From positions 1-64,000 of the forward strand of contig CAJFRT010000005.1 of assembly GCA_904419525.1 (NCBI GenBank): a DNA stretch of 64,000 nucleotides. The letters run 5' to 3'. Shown here one piece after another: positions 14,824 to 27,300 of this stretch; the first letter of the stretch is position 1; each line of letters begins with the position of its first letter. The notes under the pieces were generated by a model, which did not search any database, had not been told where the DNA came from, and saw nothing but the letters and a program-made list of their open reading frames with translations. The translations under genes and the position numbers were made by a program. This DNA is from Candidatus Gallimonas merdae (lineage in GTDB: Bacteria > Bacillota > Clostridia > Christensenellales > Borkfalkiaceae).

Positions 14824-17457
14824 ATGGAACAGTACGGCAGAAGCAAACAAGAGGTTCTGGAGCTTACAAAGAGCGGCGAAGGCGGGCTTACTTCCGCGGA
14901 GGCGGAAAAACGGCTTGCGCAAAACGGGCGGAATGTGCTGCAGGAGGGGAAGAAGCGGAGCAAACTCCTGCTCTTTTTGGCGCAGTTTGCTGACCTCATG
15001 ACCATCATTCTCATCCTTGCCGCGGCGCTCTCCGCCGTGCTTGCCTTCGTAACGGGCGACAGGACGGAACTTGCCGATACGGGCATTCTCCTATTTGTCA
15101 TTCTTCTGAATGCCGTTGTCGGCTTTTTGCAGCAATACCGCGCGGACGCGGCCATCGAAAAACTCAAAAAGCTCTCCGCGTGCGAGGCGAAAGCCGTACG
15201 CGACGGCAAGGTGGTAAAGCTGGACGCCGAAACGCTCGTGGTGGGCGACGTCATCGAGCTGGAAGAGGGCGACCGGATCCCCGCGGACTGCCGCATTCTG
15301 CATGCGGAAAATTTTCGCTGCGACGAATCGTCGCTGACGGGAGAGAGCAGACCCGCCAAAAAATACGACTGCGTCGTCACGCGTTCCGCACTCGCCGTGC
15401 GCGCGAATACGGCGCATTTCGGCACGTTCTGCGTCAAGGGCCGGGCGCGGTGCGTCGTCACCGCCTGCGGTATGGACACCGAAATGGGCAAGATCGCCCG
15501 CCTTCTGCACAAGAGCAAGCCTGCTCCCGCGCCCCTCGACAAGACGGTCGCAAAGCTCGGAAAGGTGATCACCGTCACGGTGCTCTGCGTGGCGCTCGTG
15601 CTGTTTGCGGGTTCGCTGATCGCCGGAAGGGTGAGCTTTCTGGAGAGCGTGATGAGCGCGGTCGCCGTGGCCGTCGCCGCCATTCCGGAGGGCATGGGCG
15701 CGGTCGTCACCGTGATCCTGGCGCTCGGCGTGCAGCGCATGGCCTCCTCGCGCGCCGTCATGCGCCGTCTCGGCGCGGTGGAAAGTCTGGGCGGGTGCAG
15801 CGTGATCTGTTCGGACAAGACGGGCACCCTCACCGAAAACAGAATGACGGTGGAGGCGATCTGCACCGATTTTGCCGAACCCATGTCCGCGGAAGAGCGC
15901 TATACGGGCACCATGTCCGAAAGGGAGCTGCTGCGGTGTATGCGCATCTGCCACACGGTCAAGGGCGGCGCGGGCGCATACGTGGGGGATCCGACGGAGG
16001 TCGCGCTCGTGGAGTATGCCGACCGCATCGGCTTTTCCTGTGACTTTGAACAGCTGGGCGGCGTTCCCTTTTCTTCCGAGCGGAAGATGATGAGCGTCTT
16101 TGCACGCACGCAGGAGGGGCGCCGGCTGTACGTCAAGGGCGGCGCCGACGTGCTGCTTGCAAAATGTACGCGGATCCTGACCGACGCGGGGGAGCGCACC
16201 ATCACGGAGGCCGACCGCGCAAAGGTCCGCGCGCGCGTGTCGGCCTATGCCGGGCGCGCCATGCGCGTGCTCGGATTTGCCTGCGGGGACTCCGAGCGGG
16301 AAGAAGGGCTTGTGTTCGTGGGGCTTGCGGCCATGCTCGACCCGCCCAAGCAGGGCGTGAAAGAGGCGGTCGCCGCCTGCCGCCGCGCGGGCGTCAGAAC
16401 GGTGATGATCACGGGGGACGCACCCGAAACGGCGCTCGCCATCGCTGCGCGGCTCGGCATCGCCAAACATCTTTCGCAGGTCGTGACGGGCGAGGAACTC
16501 GACGCCATGGGGGAAGAGGAGCTCTCCCGCCGCGCCGCAAAGTATGCCGTGTATGCGCGGGTCTCCCCCGGCCATAAACAGCAGATCGTGCGCGCCCTGC
16601 AGCGCGCGGGCGAGGTCGTCGCCATGACGGGGGACGGTGTCAACGATGCGCCGGCGCTCAAATCCGCCGACGTGGGCGTGGCGATGGGCTCGGGGACGGA
16701 CGTCACCAAAAACGCCGCCGACGTAGTGCTCACCGACGACGATTTTTCCACCATGGTGCGCGCGGTGGAGGAGGGGCGCAACGTCTTTTTCAACATCAAA
16801 AAGACGATCTCCTTTTTCCTGTCCACCAACTTTGCCGAGGTGCTCTCGGTGTTCATCGTCACGCTCTTTCTTTGGCGGTATGACTTCCTCACGTCCACGC
16901 AGCTGCTCTGGGTCAATCTGATCACCGATTCCCTGCCCGTTCTCGCGCTCGGCATGGAACGCACGGAGGGCGCCATGGACCGTCCGCCCGTCTCCGACAA
17001 GGAGATCTTCTCCCCGCGTGCGATCTGCTCCATGCTGTTTTTCGGGGTGATGCTCGCTTCGGTCGTCATTGCGCTCTTCTGCGCCTTCCTGCATTTTTAC
17101 GGGAACGGCGTTGCGACGACGGCGGCGTTTCTGACGCTCTCCCTGTCCGAGCTCCTGCACGTGTTCAACGTGCGCGCCGAGGGAACGCGAAAAAAACTGC
17201 GCGACTGGTTCTCCAATCGCGCGCTGCTCGTCACCGTGGCGGTGGGCGTCGTCCTCAACGTCATGCTCGTTCTGTCGCCCGCCCTGTGCACCGCGTTCCG
17301 CCTGACGCCCCTCACGGGCGTGCAGTGGCTGTGGGTCGCGCTGTGTTCGCTCTTTGTCTTTCCGCTCGGAGCGGGCTACCGCGTGCTCATGCGCCGCCTC
17401 TCGCGTATGCGGCTCAATAGGCGCAGAACGTATATTCCCGTGCGCGGAAACGGCTGA
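14824..17457 (+). CDS. cation-transporting P-type ATPase (Ca2+-type)
   Basis: CSDKTGTLTENRMT, TGDAPETA, TGDGVNDAPALKSADVGVAMG, IPEGM motifs. Confidence 0.92.
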   Translation: MEQYGRSKQEVLELTKSGEGGLTSAEAEKRLAQNGRNVLQEGKKRSKLLLFLAQFADLMTIILILAAALSAVLAFVTGDRTELADTGILLFVILLNAVVGFLQQYRADAAIEKLKKLSACEAKAVRDGKVVKLDAETLVVGDVIELEEGDRIPADCRILHAENFRCDESSLTGESRPAKKYDCVVTRSALAVRANTAHFGTFCVKGRARCVVTACGMDTEMGKIARLLHKSKPAPAPLDKTVAKLGKVITVTVLCVALVLFAGSLIAGRVSFLESVMSAVAVAVAAIPEGMGAVVTVILALGVQRMASSRAVMRRLGAVESLGGCSVICSDKTGTLTENRMTVEAICTDFAEPMSAEERYTGTMSERELLRCMRICHTVKGGAGAYVGDPTEVALVEYADRIGFSCDFEQLGGVPFSSERKMMSVFARTQEGRRLYVKGGADVLLAKCTRILTDAGERTITEADRAKVRARVSAYAGRAMRVLGFACGDSEREEGLVFVGLAAMLDPPKQGVKEAVAACRRAGVRTVMITGDAPETALAIAARLGIAKHLSQVVTGEELDAMGEEELSRRAAKYAVYARVSPGHKQQIVRALQRAGEVVAMTGDGVNDAPALKSADVGVAMGSGTDVTKNAADVVLTDDDFSTMVRAVEEGRNVFFNIKKTISFFLSTNFAEVLSVFIVTLFLWRYDFLTSTQLLWVNLITDSLPVLALGMERTEGAMDRPPVSDKEIFSPRAICSMLFFGVMLASVVIALFCAFLHFYGNGVATTAAFLTLSLSELLHVFNVRAEGTRKKLRDWFSNRALLVTVAVGVVLNVMLVLSPALCTAFRLTPLTGVQWLWVALCSLFVFPLGAGYRVLMRRLSRMRLNRRRTYIPVRGNG

Positions 17458-18100
17458 TGATGTCGGGCAGCGCCTCGGCGGTCGCCCTGTGCGGGGCGCT
17501 GTCGTGCAGCAGCAGAACGACGGTGTTCTTGTTGCCCGCCGTGCGCATGCTCTCCTCGGTCAGCGTCGCGGCAGAAGCGTTCCTGATCTCCTCGTCGCCG
17601 CACACCGCGTTCCAGCGCACGACCCTGTAACCGAGGCGTTCCAGCATCTTTGTCTGCCGTTCGCGGGCGGACGTCCCTCCGCCCGGAAAGCGGTAGACGT
17701 GCGGCACGACGCCCGTCACGCGGCGGATCAGCGTGGCGCATTCGTTCACGTCGGCAAGGAGCGCTTCGTCCGAGGCGTAGATATCCGAATAATTATGGGT
17801 GGCGGAATGCACGCCCACGGTGTGCCCCTCGCGCACGATGCGCCGGAGCGTCTCTTCCCGCCCGTGCGCGCGGTTGCTCACGATAAAGAACGTCGCTTTG
17901 ATCCCTTCTTCTTTCAGCGTGTCCAGGATCGCGTTTGTGACGACGGTGCTCGGGCCGTCGTCGAATGTGAGATAGACGCGTTTTTCTTCCTCCGCAAATG
18001 TGAACGCCGTCTCCGCAAGAACGGCGCGCGCGCCCAGGTGGGCTGCGAGCACCAGCAGGGCGGCGAGAAATACGACGAGCGGAACGTATTTTTTCTGCAT
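17414..18100 (-). CDS. polysaccharide deacetylase family protein
   Basis: YLTFDDGPS, H-S-x-T-H (VGVHSATHN), RFPGG motifs; N-terminal signal anchor. Confidence 0.88.
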   Translation of the reverse strand: MQKKYVPLVVFLAALLVLAAHLGARAVLAETAFTFAEEEKRVYLTFDDGPSTVVTNAILDTLKEEGIKATFFIVSNRAHGREETLRRIVREGHTVGVHSATHNYSDIYASDEALLADVNECATLIRRVTGVVPHVYRFPGGGTSARERQTKMLERLGYRVVRWNAVCGDEEIRNASAATLTEESMRTAGNKNTVVLLLHDSAPHRATAEALPDIISRFRAREYTFCAY

Positions 18101-18201
18101 ATTTTGAGCTTGGGTAATTTTTACAAAAATATTTACTTTTTCCCTCGCACGTGTTATAATAGTCGGGAATAAGGGCGTTTGCGCGCCGCAGGAGGGATTT
18201 T

Positions 18202-19242
18202 ATGATCAGTACCAGGATCTTCGGAAAAACAAAGGACGGGAAAGAGGTGCTTGCCTTTGACTTTACGGACAAGAATTGCAGGGCGACCGTCCTGAATTAC
18301 GGCGGGATCATTCAGAGCATCGTCGTTCCCGACAAAAACGGGACGCCGACGGACGTCATTCTCGGCTACAACGACATGGCGGGATATGAGAACAACGGCG
18401 GATATCTCGGCGCGCTCATCGGACGGTTTGGCAACCGCATCGGCGAGGGACATCTCACGATCGACGGCACGACCTATCAGCTTTACTGCAACGACCGCGG
18501 CAACCACCTGCACGGCGGAAAGAACGGCTTCAACAAAAAGATCTGGAAGCACGAAGTGGTGGGGGACGAGCTCCGCCTCTCCATTCTTTCGCCCGACGGT
18601 GAGGAAAATTATCCCGGAAATCTCTCCGTGCGCGTCACCTATATCTTTGAAAACGGCGAAATGCGCATTCACTATTCCGCAACGACCGATCGGAAGACGG
18701 CGGTCAATCTGACCAATCACGCCTACTTCAATCTCAACGGCGAAGGGGACGGCAGCATTCTCGACAATGTGCTCTGGATCGACTGCGATGAGATCACGCC
18801 CACCAATCCGACCATGATCCCCGTCGGCGGCTACAAAAAGGTCGCGGGCACGCCGTTCGATTTCAACACGCCCAAGCCCATCGGCCGCGACATCGGCGCG
18901 GACGACGTCGATCTGAAACAGGGCGGCGGATATGACCATTGCCACGTTCTCAAAAACAAGTGCGGCGTATATGCCAGATATGCCGTTGTGGAAAGCCCCA
19001 AGACGGGCATTCGCATGACCTGCCGCACCGATATGCCTGCCGTGCAGTTCTATGCGGGCAACGGGCTGAACCAGCAGGGCAAGACGATCTTTTACGGCAA
19101 CCGCGCGGGCTTCTGCCTGGAAACGCAGGCGATCCCCAACAACGTGAACGTCCCCGAATACGCCGCCCGCGGCAGTTCCATTCTCGCCCCCGGCGAAGAT
19201 TACGAGTTCACCGCTTCCTACCAGTTCGACATCGCAGAATAA
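18202..19242 (+). CDS. galM: aldose 1-epimerase
   Basis: IGRFGNRIGEG, LTNHAYFNL, YDHCHVLK motifs; upstream TTTACT-17-TATAAT. Confidence 0.92.
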   Translation: MISTRIFGKTKDGKEVLAFDFTDKNCRATVLNYGGIIQSIVVPDKNGTPTDVILGYNDMAGYENNGGYLGALIGRFGNRIGEGHLTIDGTTYQLYCNDRGNHLHGGKNGFNKKIWKHEVVGDELRLSILSPDGEENYPGNLSVRVTYIFENGEMRIHYSATTDRKTAVNLTNHAYFNLNGEGDGSILDNVLWIDCDEITPTNPTMIPVGGYKKVAGTPFDFNTPKPIGRDIGADDVDLKQGGGYDHCHVLKNKCGVYARYAVVESPKTGIRMTCRTDMPAVQFYAGNGLNQQGKTIFYGNRAGFCLETQAIPNNVNVPEYAARGSSILAPGEDYEFTASYQFDIAE

Positions 19243-19259
19243 ACGATATACACAAACAG

Positions 19260-19280
19260 TTTCCCGCGCAAAGCGGGAAA
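19260..19280 (+). terminator. galM terminator stem
   Basis: TTTCCCGC-gcaaa-GCGGGAAA. Confidence 0.5.
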
Positions 19281-19447
19281 TTCTTTGCAAAGATCTATCC
19301 GTTCCTGCGCTGACAAGAGACCTCAAAAAAGTTTCCGGACGAGAGAGCCGCTCCTGACGGGGCGGCTCTTGCTGTTTTTCAAAAAATTTTTTCGGAAGAA
19401 AATTCGGAAATGGTGTTTAATTTCTGCCGAATTGTTTTATATGAAAG

Positions 19448-20050
19448 GTGACCAAAAAAAGCGAAGGTAACGACGTGAACGAGAAAAAGACAAAGAAGAA
19501 AGAGGAAGCCGAAGTGCAGGAGCCCGCGGCGGAGGCGGTTCCCGAAGAACAGCCCGCAGCGCCCGCTTCCGGAGAGAACGTTCCCGCGGAGCCGACGGCA
19601 GAACAGCTGCAGGCCGATCTTACAAGGGCGCTCGCCGATGCGGAGGATTTCAAGCGCAAGTGGTATTCCGTCAGCGCGGAGTATGAGAACTACCGCAAGC
19701 GCACGGCGGCGACCCGCTCGCAGGCGTACACGGAGGGGCGGAGCGATGTGATCGTCAAACTCTTCCCCATTGCCGACAGCCTGGAGCGCGCCCTGTCTGC
19801 CTGTGCGGACGAGGGGACAAAGAAGGGCATCGGAATGGTGCTCAAGAACTTTGAAAAGCTCCTCGAAGGCGAGCACGTCACGCCGATCGCGCCTGTGGGG
19901 GAACCTTTTGACGCAAACCGCTGCGAAGCGATCCTTGCGGTCGACGCCAAGGAGGGCGAAGAGAGCGGGATCATCAAAGAGGTGTACGCCAAGGGGTACG
20001 AACAGAACGGCAAAGTCCTGCGGTTCGCACAGGTGCTGGTCACAAAATAA
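19448..20050 (+). CDS. grpE: nucleotide exchange factor GrpE (start uncertain: GTG 19448 or GTG 19475)
   Basis: FKRKWYSVSAEYENYRKRT and GrpE C-terminal domain; upstream of dnaK. Confidence 0.9.
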   Translation: MTKKSEGNDVNEKKTKKKEEAEVQEPAAEAVPEEQPAAPASGENVPAEPTAEQLQADLTRALADAEDFKRKWYSVSAEYENYRKRTAATRSQAYTEGRSDVIVKLFPIADSLERALSACADEGTKKGIGMVLKNFEKLLEGEHVTPIAPVGEPFDANRCEAILAVDAKEGEESGIIKEVYAKGYEQNGKVLRFAQVLVTK

Positions 20051-20109
20051 TCGCCCGGAAGACCGGGAAAAACAGAAATCATCAGGGAATATAGAAGGAG
20101 AAATAGATT

Positions 20110-21909
20110 ATGGCAAAGGTAATCGGTATCGATCTCGGTACGACAAACAGCTGCGTGGCGGTCATGGAGGGCGGCGAGCCCGTTGTCATCCCCAACGCAG
20201 AGGGTTCGCGCACGACGCCTTCCGTCGTCGCGTTCCAGAAGGACGGCACACGTGTCGTCGGACAGGTCGCAAAGAACCAGGCGGTCGCCAACCCCGACAA
20301 GACGGTCATTTCCATCAAGCGGAAGATGGGTTCGGACTATAAAGTGAAGATCGACGACAAGGCGTATTCGCCGCAGGAAATTTCCGCAATGATCCTCTCC
20401 AAGCTCAAGGCGGACGCGGAGGCGTACCTCGGCAGCAAGGTGACGGACGCCGTCATCACCTGCCCCGCATACTTCACCGACGCACAGCGTCAGGCGACCA
20501 AGGACGCGGGCAAGATCGCGGGCCTCAACGTGCTGCGTATCATCAACGAGCCCACGGCGGCGGCGCTCTCCTACGGCCTTGACAAGGAAAAGGAAAACAG
20601 CAAGGTCATGATCTATGACCTCGGCGGCGGCACGTTCGATGTCTCCATTCTGGAGATCTCGGACGGCGTGTTCGAGGTGCTCGCCACCAACGGCAACAAT
20701 ATGCTCGGCGGCGATGACTTCGATAAAAAGCTCATGGACTACATGGCGGAAGAGTTCAAAAAGGCGCACGGCGTCGACCTGACCAAGGACAAGATGGCCA
20801 TGCAGCGTCTGAAAGAGGCGGCGGAAAAAGCCAAGATCGAACTTTCCGGCACGATGTCCACCACCGTTTCGCTTCCGTTCATTTCCATGACGGACGCGGG
20901 CCCTGTGCACCTTGACATGGAGATCACCCGCCAGAAGTTTGAGGCGCTCATCTCCGATCTCGTCGAAAAGACTGCGGAACCCATGCGCCTTGCGATGAAG
21001 GACGCGGGCCTTTCCTACAACGACATCGACAAGGTCATTCTTGTCGGCGGGTCGACACGTGTCCCCTGCGTCGTTCAGAAGGTCAAACAGCTCACGGGCA
21101 AGGAGCCCTTCAAGGGCATCAACCCCGACGAATGCGTCGCGATCGGCGCGGCCATTCAGGGCGGCGTTCTGACGGGCGAAGTCAAGGACGTGCTTCTTCT
21201 GGACGTCATGCCGCTTTCGCTGGGCATCGAGACGCTGGGCGGCGTGTTCACGCGGCTCATCGACAGAAATACGACGATCCCCGTCAAAAAGAGCCAGGTG
21301 TTCTCCACGGCGGCGGACAATCAGACGAGCGTCGAGATCCATATCCTGCAGGGCGAGCGTGAGTTCTGCCGCGACAACAAGACGATGGGCAGATTCATGC
21401 TGACGGGCATCGCGCCCGCTCCCCGCGGCGTGCCGCAGATCGAGGTCACGTTCGATGTGGACGCCAACGGCATCGTGCACGTTGAGGCAAAGGACCTTGG
21501 CACGGGCAAGTCGACGGATATCACCATCACCTCTTCGACCAACCTCTCCGAGGACGAGATCAACAAGGCGGTCAAGGAAGCGGAGCAGTATGCCGAGGAG
21601 GACAAAAAGCGCAAGTCCAAGGTGGAGGCGCGCAACAAGCTGGACGGCCTCATTTTCTCCGTCGAACAGACGATGAAAGAGGGCGGCGACAAGTTCACCG
21701 AAGAGGAGAAGAACGAGCTCAATGCCGCCGTCGAAGAGGCAAAGAAAGAGCTTGACGCGGACGATGAAGAGAAGTTCAACGCGGCGTTCGAGACGCTCTC
21801 TTCCAAGGTGCAGCCCATCTTCCAGAAGATGTATCAGCAGGCGGCCGGCGATGCGCAGAACGCGCAGGGCGGCGCAGACAGCGGCGACACCGAATTCCAC
21901 CAGCAGTAA
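20110..21909 (+). CDS. dnaK: chaperone DnaK (Hsp70)
   Basis: [42 protein letters not shown]. Confidence 0.98.
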   Translation: MAKVIGIDLGTTNSCVAVMEGGEPVVIPNAEGSRTTPSVVAFQKDGTRVVGQVAKNQAVANPDKTVISIKRKMGSDYKVKIDDKAYSPQEISAMILSKLKADAEAYLGSKVTDAVITCPAYFTDAQRQATKDAGKIAGLNVLRIINEPTAAALSYGLDKEKENSKVMIYDLGGGTFDVSILEISDGVFEVLATNGNNMLGGDDFDKKLMDYMAEEFKKAHGVDLTKDKMAMQRLKEAAEKAKIELSGTMSTTVSLPFISMTDAGPVHLDMEITRQKFEALISDLVEKTAEPMRLAMKDAGLSYNDIDKVILVGGSTRVPCVVQKVKQLTGKEPFKGINPDECVAIGAAIQGGVLTGEVKDVLLLDVMPLSLGIETLGGVFTRLIDRNTTIPVKKSQVFSTAADNQTSVEIHILQGEREFCRDNKTMGRFMLTGIAPAPRGVPQIEVTFDVDANGIVHVEAKDLGTGKSTDITITSSTNLSEDEINKAVKEAEQYAEEDKKRKSKVEARNKLDGLIFSVEQTMKEGGDKFTEEEKNELNAAVEEAKKELDADDEEKFNAAFETLSSKVQPIFQKMYQQAAGDAQNAQGGADSGDTEFHQQ

Positions 21910-22046
21910 AAGGTTCACACGCCGCTTTGGACGGGAAGGCGGAATACGGACGGAAAAAGCGCAAGCGGCGGGTTTCCCGCCCCGCGCTTTTTTCGGCGTA
22001 TTGAAGGGGCGCGCCGCACCGGCGTTCCCGCAATCAAGGTAACGTT

Positions 22047-23180
<1,134 letters not shown>

Positions 23181-23190
23181 CAAGGCAATG

Positions 23191-23219
23191 AAAAACTCCG
23201 GGCATGGCCCGGAGTTTTT
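23191..23219. terminator. bidirectional terminator
   Basis: AAAAACTCCGGGC-at-GGCCCGGAGTTTTT between convergent genes. Confidence 0.8.
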
Positions 23220-23223
23220 GTTT

Positions 23224-24189
23224 TCAGAAGACGGCGCTTACAAGGGTATAGCGCAGCGTGCCCAGGGAGTACAGAACGGGGACTTCCATTCTGAGGAGCA
23301 CGCTCCGGTAGAGGTTGTCGTTGGCGCTCGTCACGCCCGCGTAGGTATACGTCTGCGGCTGGCCGGGATTGGACCCGCTGTACCCGAGGGAGAACGTGTA
23401 TGTCGTGATCTCGCGCTCCGCCGATTCGCCGTTGAGGGTAAACGTCAGGCGTTCCGAAGCGGAAGCGGGCGCTTCAGACATGGTCACGGTCTCTACGGCG
23501 CGCTTGACGGGGTTGATCGAGCGGAAAGCGGACGTCGACGACATATTTACGCCGCGCATGGCAAAGATGATCTCTTCGTTGTCGAGATAGGTGCCGCTGC
23601 CCGTCAGTTCCACGGAGTCCGTAATGGTTTCGATGTTCTCCGGCTGGGTATATTCGACCGTGATGTCCGCGTTGGCACACGATGCGTCGTAAACGGTCGT
23701 ATAGGTGTACTCATAGGCGCCGTATGCGCTTTCCAGCGAAGAGGGGGACGCGGAGACGGGCGAATGCGTCAGCACGTATTTTTCGCTGCGCACGGGCTGC
23801 AGCGAGCGGTCGACGCTGCGGAAGTACACGTCGGAGATGACGGAGTCGGTGAAACTTTCCGTCTCTTCGTTCACCGTGAAAGTCACGGGAATGGAGAGCT
23901 CGGCGTGCAGATGGTAGCACAGTTCCGAACTTCCGTCGGCAAGTCCGGTGGTCTCCGTCGTCAGATGCATGGTATAGGTCCCGTCGCCATAGGAGAGGAA
24001 GGTGTTTTCTGCCGCCGCTTCAAAGGAGACGGCATAGGAAAGCGTCTCGTTTGTATCCGGCTGGATCGTGCTGTCCACCTGCGCATACCAGTTGGCCGAG
24101 AGAGCAAGGCTGCTCATTCCGCCCGAGCACGCCGTCAGCGCGAGAAAGGGCGCCGCAAGTGCAAGGCAGGCAAGATTTCTTTTTTTCAT
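23224..24189 (-). CDS. lipoprotein of unknown function
   Basis: MKKRNLACLALAAPFLALTACSGG lipobox; beta-rich, Ser/Thr-rich sequence. Confidence 0.75.
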   Translation of the reverse strand: MKKRNLACLALAAPFLALTACSGGMSSLALSANWYAQVDSTIQPDTNETLSYAVSFEAAAENTFLSYGDGTYTMHLTTETTGLADGSSELCYHLHAELSIPVTFTVNEETESFTDSVISDVYFRSVDRSLQPVRSEKYVLTHSPVSASPSSLESAYGAYEYTYTTVYDASCANADITVEYTQPENIETITDSVELTGSGTYLDNEEIIFAMRGVNMSSTSAFRSINPVKRAVETVTMSEAPASASERLTFTLNGESAEREITTYTFSLGYSGSNPGQPQTYTYAGVTSANDNLYRSVLLRMEVPVLYSLGTLRYTLVSAVF

Positions 24190-24337
24190 GATAAGCTCCG
24201 TAGAGAATAAGAGAATACTTTGTCCCTTACAGTATAGCATATTTTTTTTCGTTTGTAAAAAATAATCGCCGAAATTAGGGGAAATTTTCATGAAAAGTAT
24301 GCTATAATAGAAAAAATTCTTTCGGGGAGGTTTTGCC

Positions 24338-27300
24338 ATGACGCAGCTGATCGGCGCACCCACGCTGGACGACGCACTCAAGGCGCTTGTCCGCCGCGTC
24401 TCCGTGTTTGAGGAGCGCGGAGAGCGGACGCTCGTCTTTTGCGAGGATTCGCTCACCCTTCTCGCCGAGCGCGCGATCCTCTCCGAGCGGCGGGCGACGT
24501 TCCTCACCGAGGTCACCACGTTTGCGCGCTATCTTTCGGGCGGGCGCGTCCTGTCCAAGCAAGGCTCCGTCGCGGCGGTCTCCGCAATTCTTTCGGAGAG
24601 TGCGGGGGAACTTTCCTGCTTTTCTGCCAATGCCGCCCAGACGGTGTACGAGACGATCGCACAGCTCTCCGCTTCCCGCGTCGATGCCCGAAAACTGCGC
24701 GAAGGGGCGGAAAAATCGGAGGGCATGCTGCGCGCAAAGCTCCTCGATCTGGCCTTCCTTCTTGAAAAATACGAGGCGTTCCTGCAGGAAAAGGGGCTGC
24801 TGGACGAGAGCGGCTATCTCGCCCTTCTGCCCGGGAAACTTGCGGCGGGCGGACTGAAAGACGTCAACGTCATCTTCTTCGGATTCACGTCCTTCACGCG
24901 GCAGGCGGCGGAGGGGATCCGCGCGGCGGCGCTGCATGCGGCAAGCCTGACGGGGATCTTTCCCGCGGGGAAGGAGCCGCTCTACACCAACGAGAGCGCG
25001 CGCACGTTCCGCGCAGTCTGCGAGGAGTCGGGCGCCGTGCAGGCGGTCATGGCGCCGAGTTCCCTTTCGGGGGACGCCGAGCGTCTGCGGCGGGGGATCT
25101 TTTCGCCGGAGGCATTTTTGTCTGTCCCCGAAAAAGCGGAACATGTGCATCTTTTCCGCGCTCAGGACGAGGCGGGGGAAGCGCGCGCCGTCGCTGCGCT
25201 GATCCGCAGATATGCGGACGAGGGCCTGCGCTACCGCGATATCGTGGTGCTTGTGCCGGCGTCGTCCGATCTCTCCGCGTTTGAAAAGGCGTTCGCTGCC
25301 TTCTGCATTCCCTACTTTGCGGACGTGAAACGGCCCTTTTCCCGTCACCCGTTCTGCGCGTTCGTCGCCGCCGCTCTGCGCGCGGTCGCGGACGGCGGGC
25401 TTCCCGCCTCGGTGGACGCGGTGGCCGCAAACGTCTGCTTCGGGGAGGGCGATACATACCGCAACTATCTTGCGAAATACGGCGGCTGGCGGGGGGCGTT
25501 CCGCAGGGAGATCCGCGCGGACGCGCGCGGCTTTGAGGACGATCTCTCCGGGCTCAGGGCATGCCGCGAGCGCATGATCGCCGTGGCCGACTGTTTCCCG
25601 CGCAGCGGGAAGGGCCGCGCGTTTACGTCGGGCGTGCGGAAACTGCGCGATCTCGTCGGCGCAGACGCCGTGTCCGAGGCGCTTGCCGCGCATTTTACGG
25701 GCGCGGAGCGCGACTTTCTGTCTCTCGACGCGCTTGAAAATCTGCTTGCGGAGACGGAGGCGGTCGCGGGGGACCGCACGTTCTCCGCGCGGGAATTTGC
25801 CTCGCTGTTTTTCAGCTCGGCCGACGCGCTCAAACGCGCGATGATCCCCGTTCTGTCCGATGCCGTATTCCTGGGCGATGCGACTTCCAGCCGTTTTGCG
25901 CGCGCAAAGGTGCTGTTCGTCACGGGGGCGACGGACGCGCTGCCCGCCTCGGGCGAGGACACCGCCCTCATCACCGATTCGGAGATCGGGAAACTTGCCG
26001 CGCGCGGCGTGGACATCGAGCCCGCCATCGCCGTCGTCAACGCGCGCTCGCGCGAGAGCCTTGCGCTCAACGTGTGCGCTTTTTCGGGCGAACTCTTCCT
26101 CAGCCGGCCTCTGCGCCTGAACGGGGAGGAGCGGCAGGCGGGCGAACTGTTTACCTCCTGCGCCAATCTCTTCGTCCCGGCGCCCGTGCCCGATCTCTTT
26201 CCCTATGACTGCTGTGAACGCGTGCCCGCGCTCATGCGCCTGCTTGCGGAAAAGTCGGATTTTGAAGAGGGGAAAACGCATGACGAGCGGGTGTTTTCCT
26301 CCGTCTGGGCGGCGCTCTCTGCCCGCGGGGAGGAGGGTACGCTCCGCGCGCTCACGGAGGGCGGGGAAAAGGAGCCCGTTCCCGAAGCGTCGCAGATCCT
26401 GCTTTCGGGCGACATCTCCCCGACGCTTCTTGAAAGCTATTTTGCCTGTCCCTATGCGGGATTCATGAAGAACGTGCTTCGCCTGCAGGAGCGGGAGGAG
26501 CGCGCCGTGCTCGCGCGGGATGCGGGCGATTTCGTGCATAAAGTGCTGGATCTGCTCGCTCCGCGGTTCAACGAGATCGCAACGGAAGAGGAATGCCGTG
26601 CGCAGGCCGAGCGCATCGGCAGGGAACTGCTTGCGGACGCGCGCTATGCGGCGCTCGGCGACACCGATGCGGGGTCGTATGCGGGCGGGAGGCTGCTCGC
26701 CGAGAGTACCGCCGTTTCGCTTGCAGCCTTCCGCGCGCTCAGGCGCTCGTCCTTCCGCGTCCGCAGGGGGGAAGAGAACGTGCGGCTCCCCGAACTCGGC
26801 CTGCGCGGCAAGGCGGACAGAGTGGACGCGGCAGGGGAGTACGTGCGCGTCATTGACTATAAAACGGGAAAATTCGACGCGTCGCCCGCGGCGTATTACA
26901 CGGGCAGGAGCCTGCAGCTGGAGCTGTACCTGCTCGCCGCGTCGGGGGACGGCAGGCCCGCCGGAGCGTTCTACTTTCCCGCGGAGGATAAATTCACTTC
27001 GCCCGACGATGCCAAGTTCCGCATGCAGGGGTTCTTTGACAGCGGCGACGAGGTCGTCTCCCTGCTGGACAACGCGGACGGCGCAAAGAGCGCGCTCTTT
27101 GACGGCGCCGCTTCGCGCGGAATGCCCGGCGGTCAGTTCGCGGACTTCCTCGGATATGCGCGCATGATCGCAATGCGCGCCCGGGAGGAGCTGCGCGCGG
27201 GGAATCTTACCCCCTCGCCCTATGAGGGAAGTTGCGACTACTGCGCGTTCAGGGGAGCGTGCGGCTTTGTGGGCGCTCCGAGAAAGGAGCGCGGCATAAA

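Noticed and set aside
18115-18170. PhoP-box-like TTTACA..TTTACT upstream of galM
   Set aside because: Spacing is not 11 bp; TTTACT-17-TATAAT is a simple promoter.
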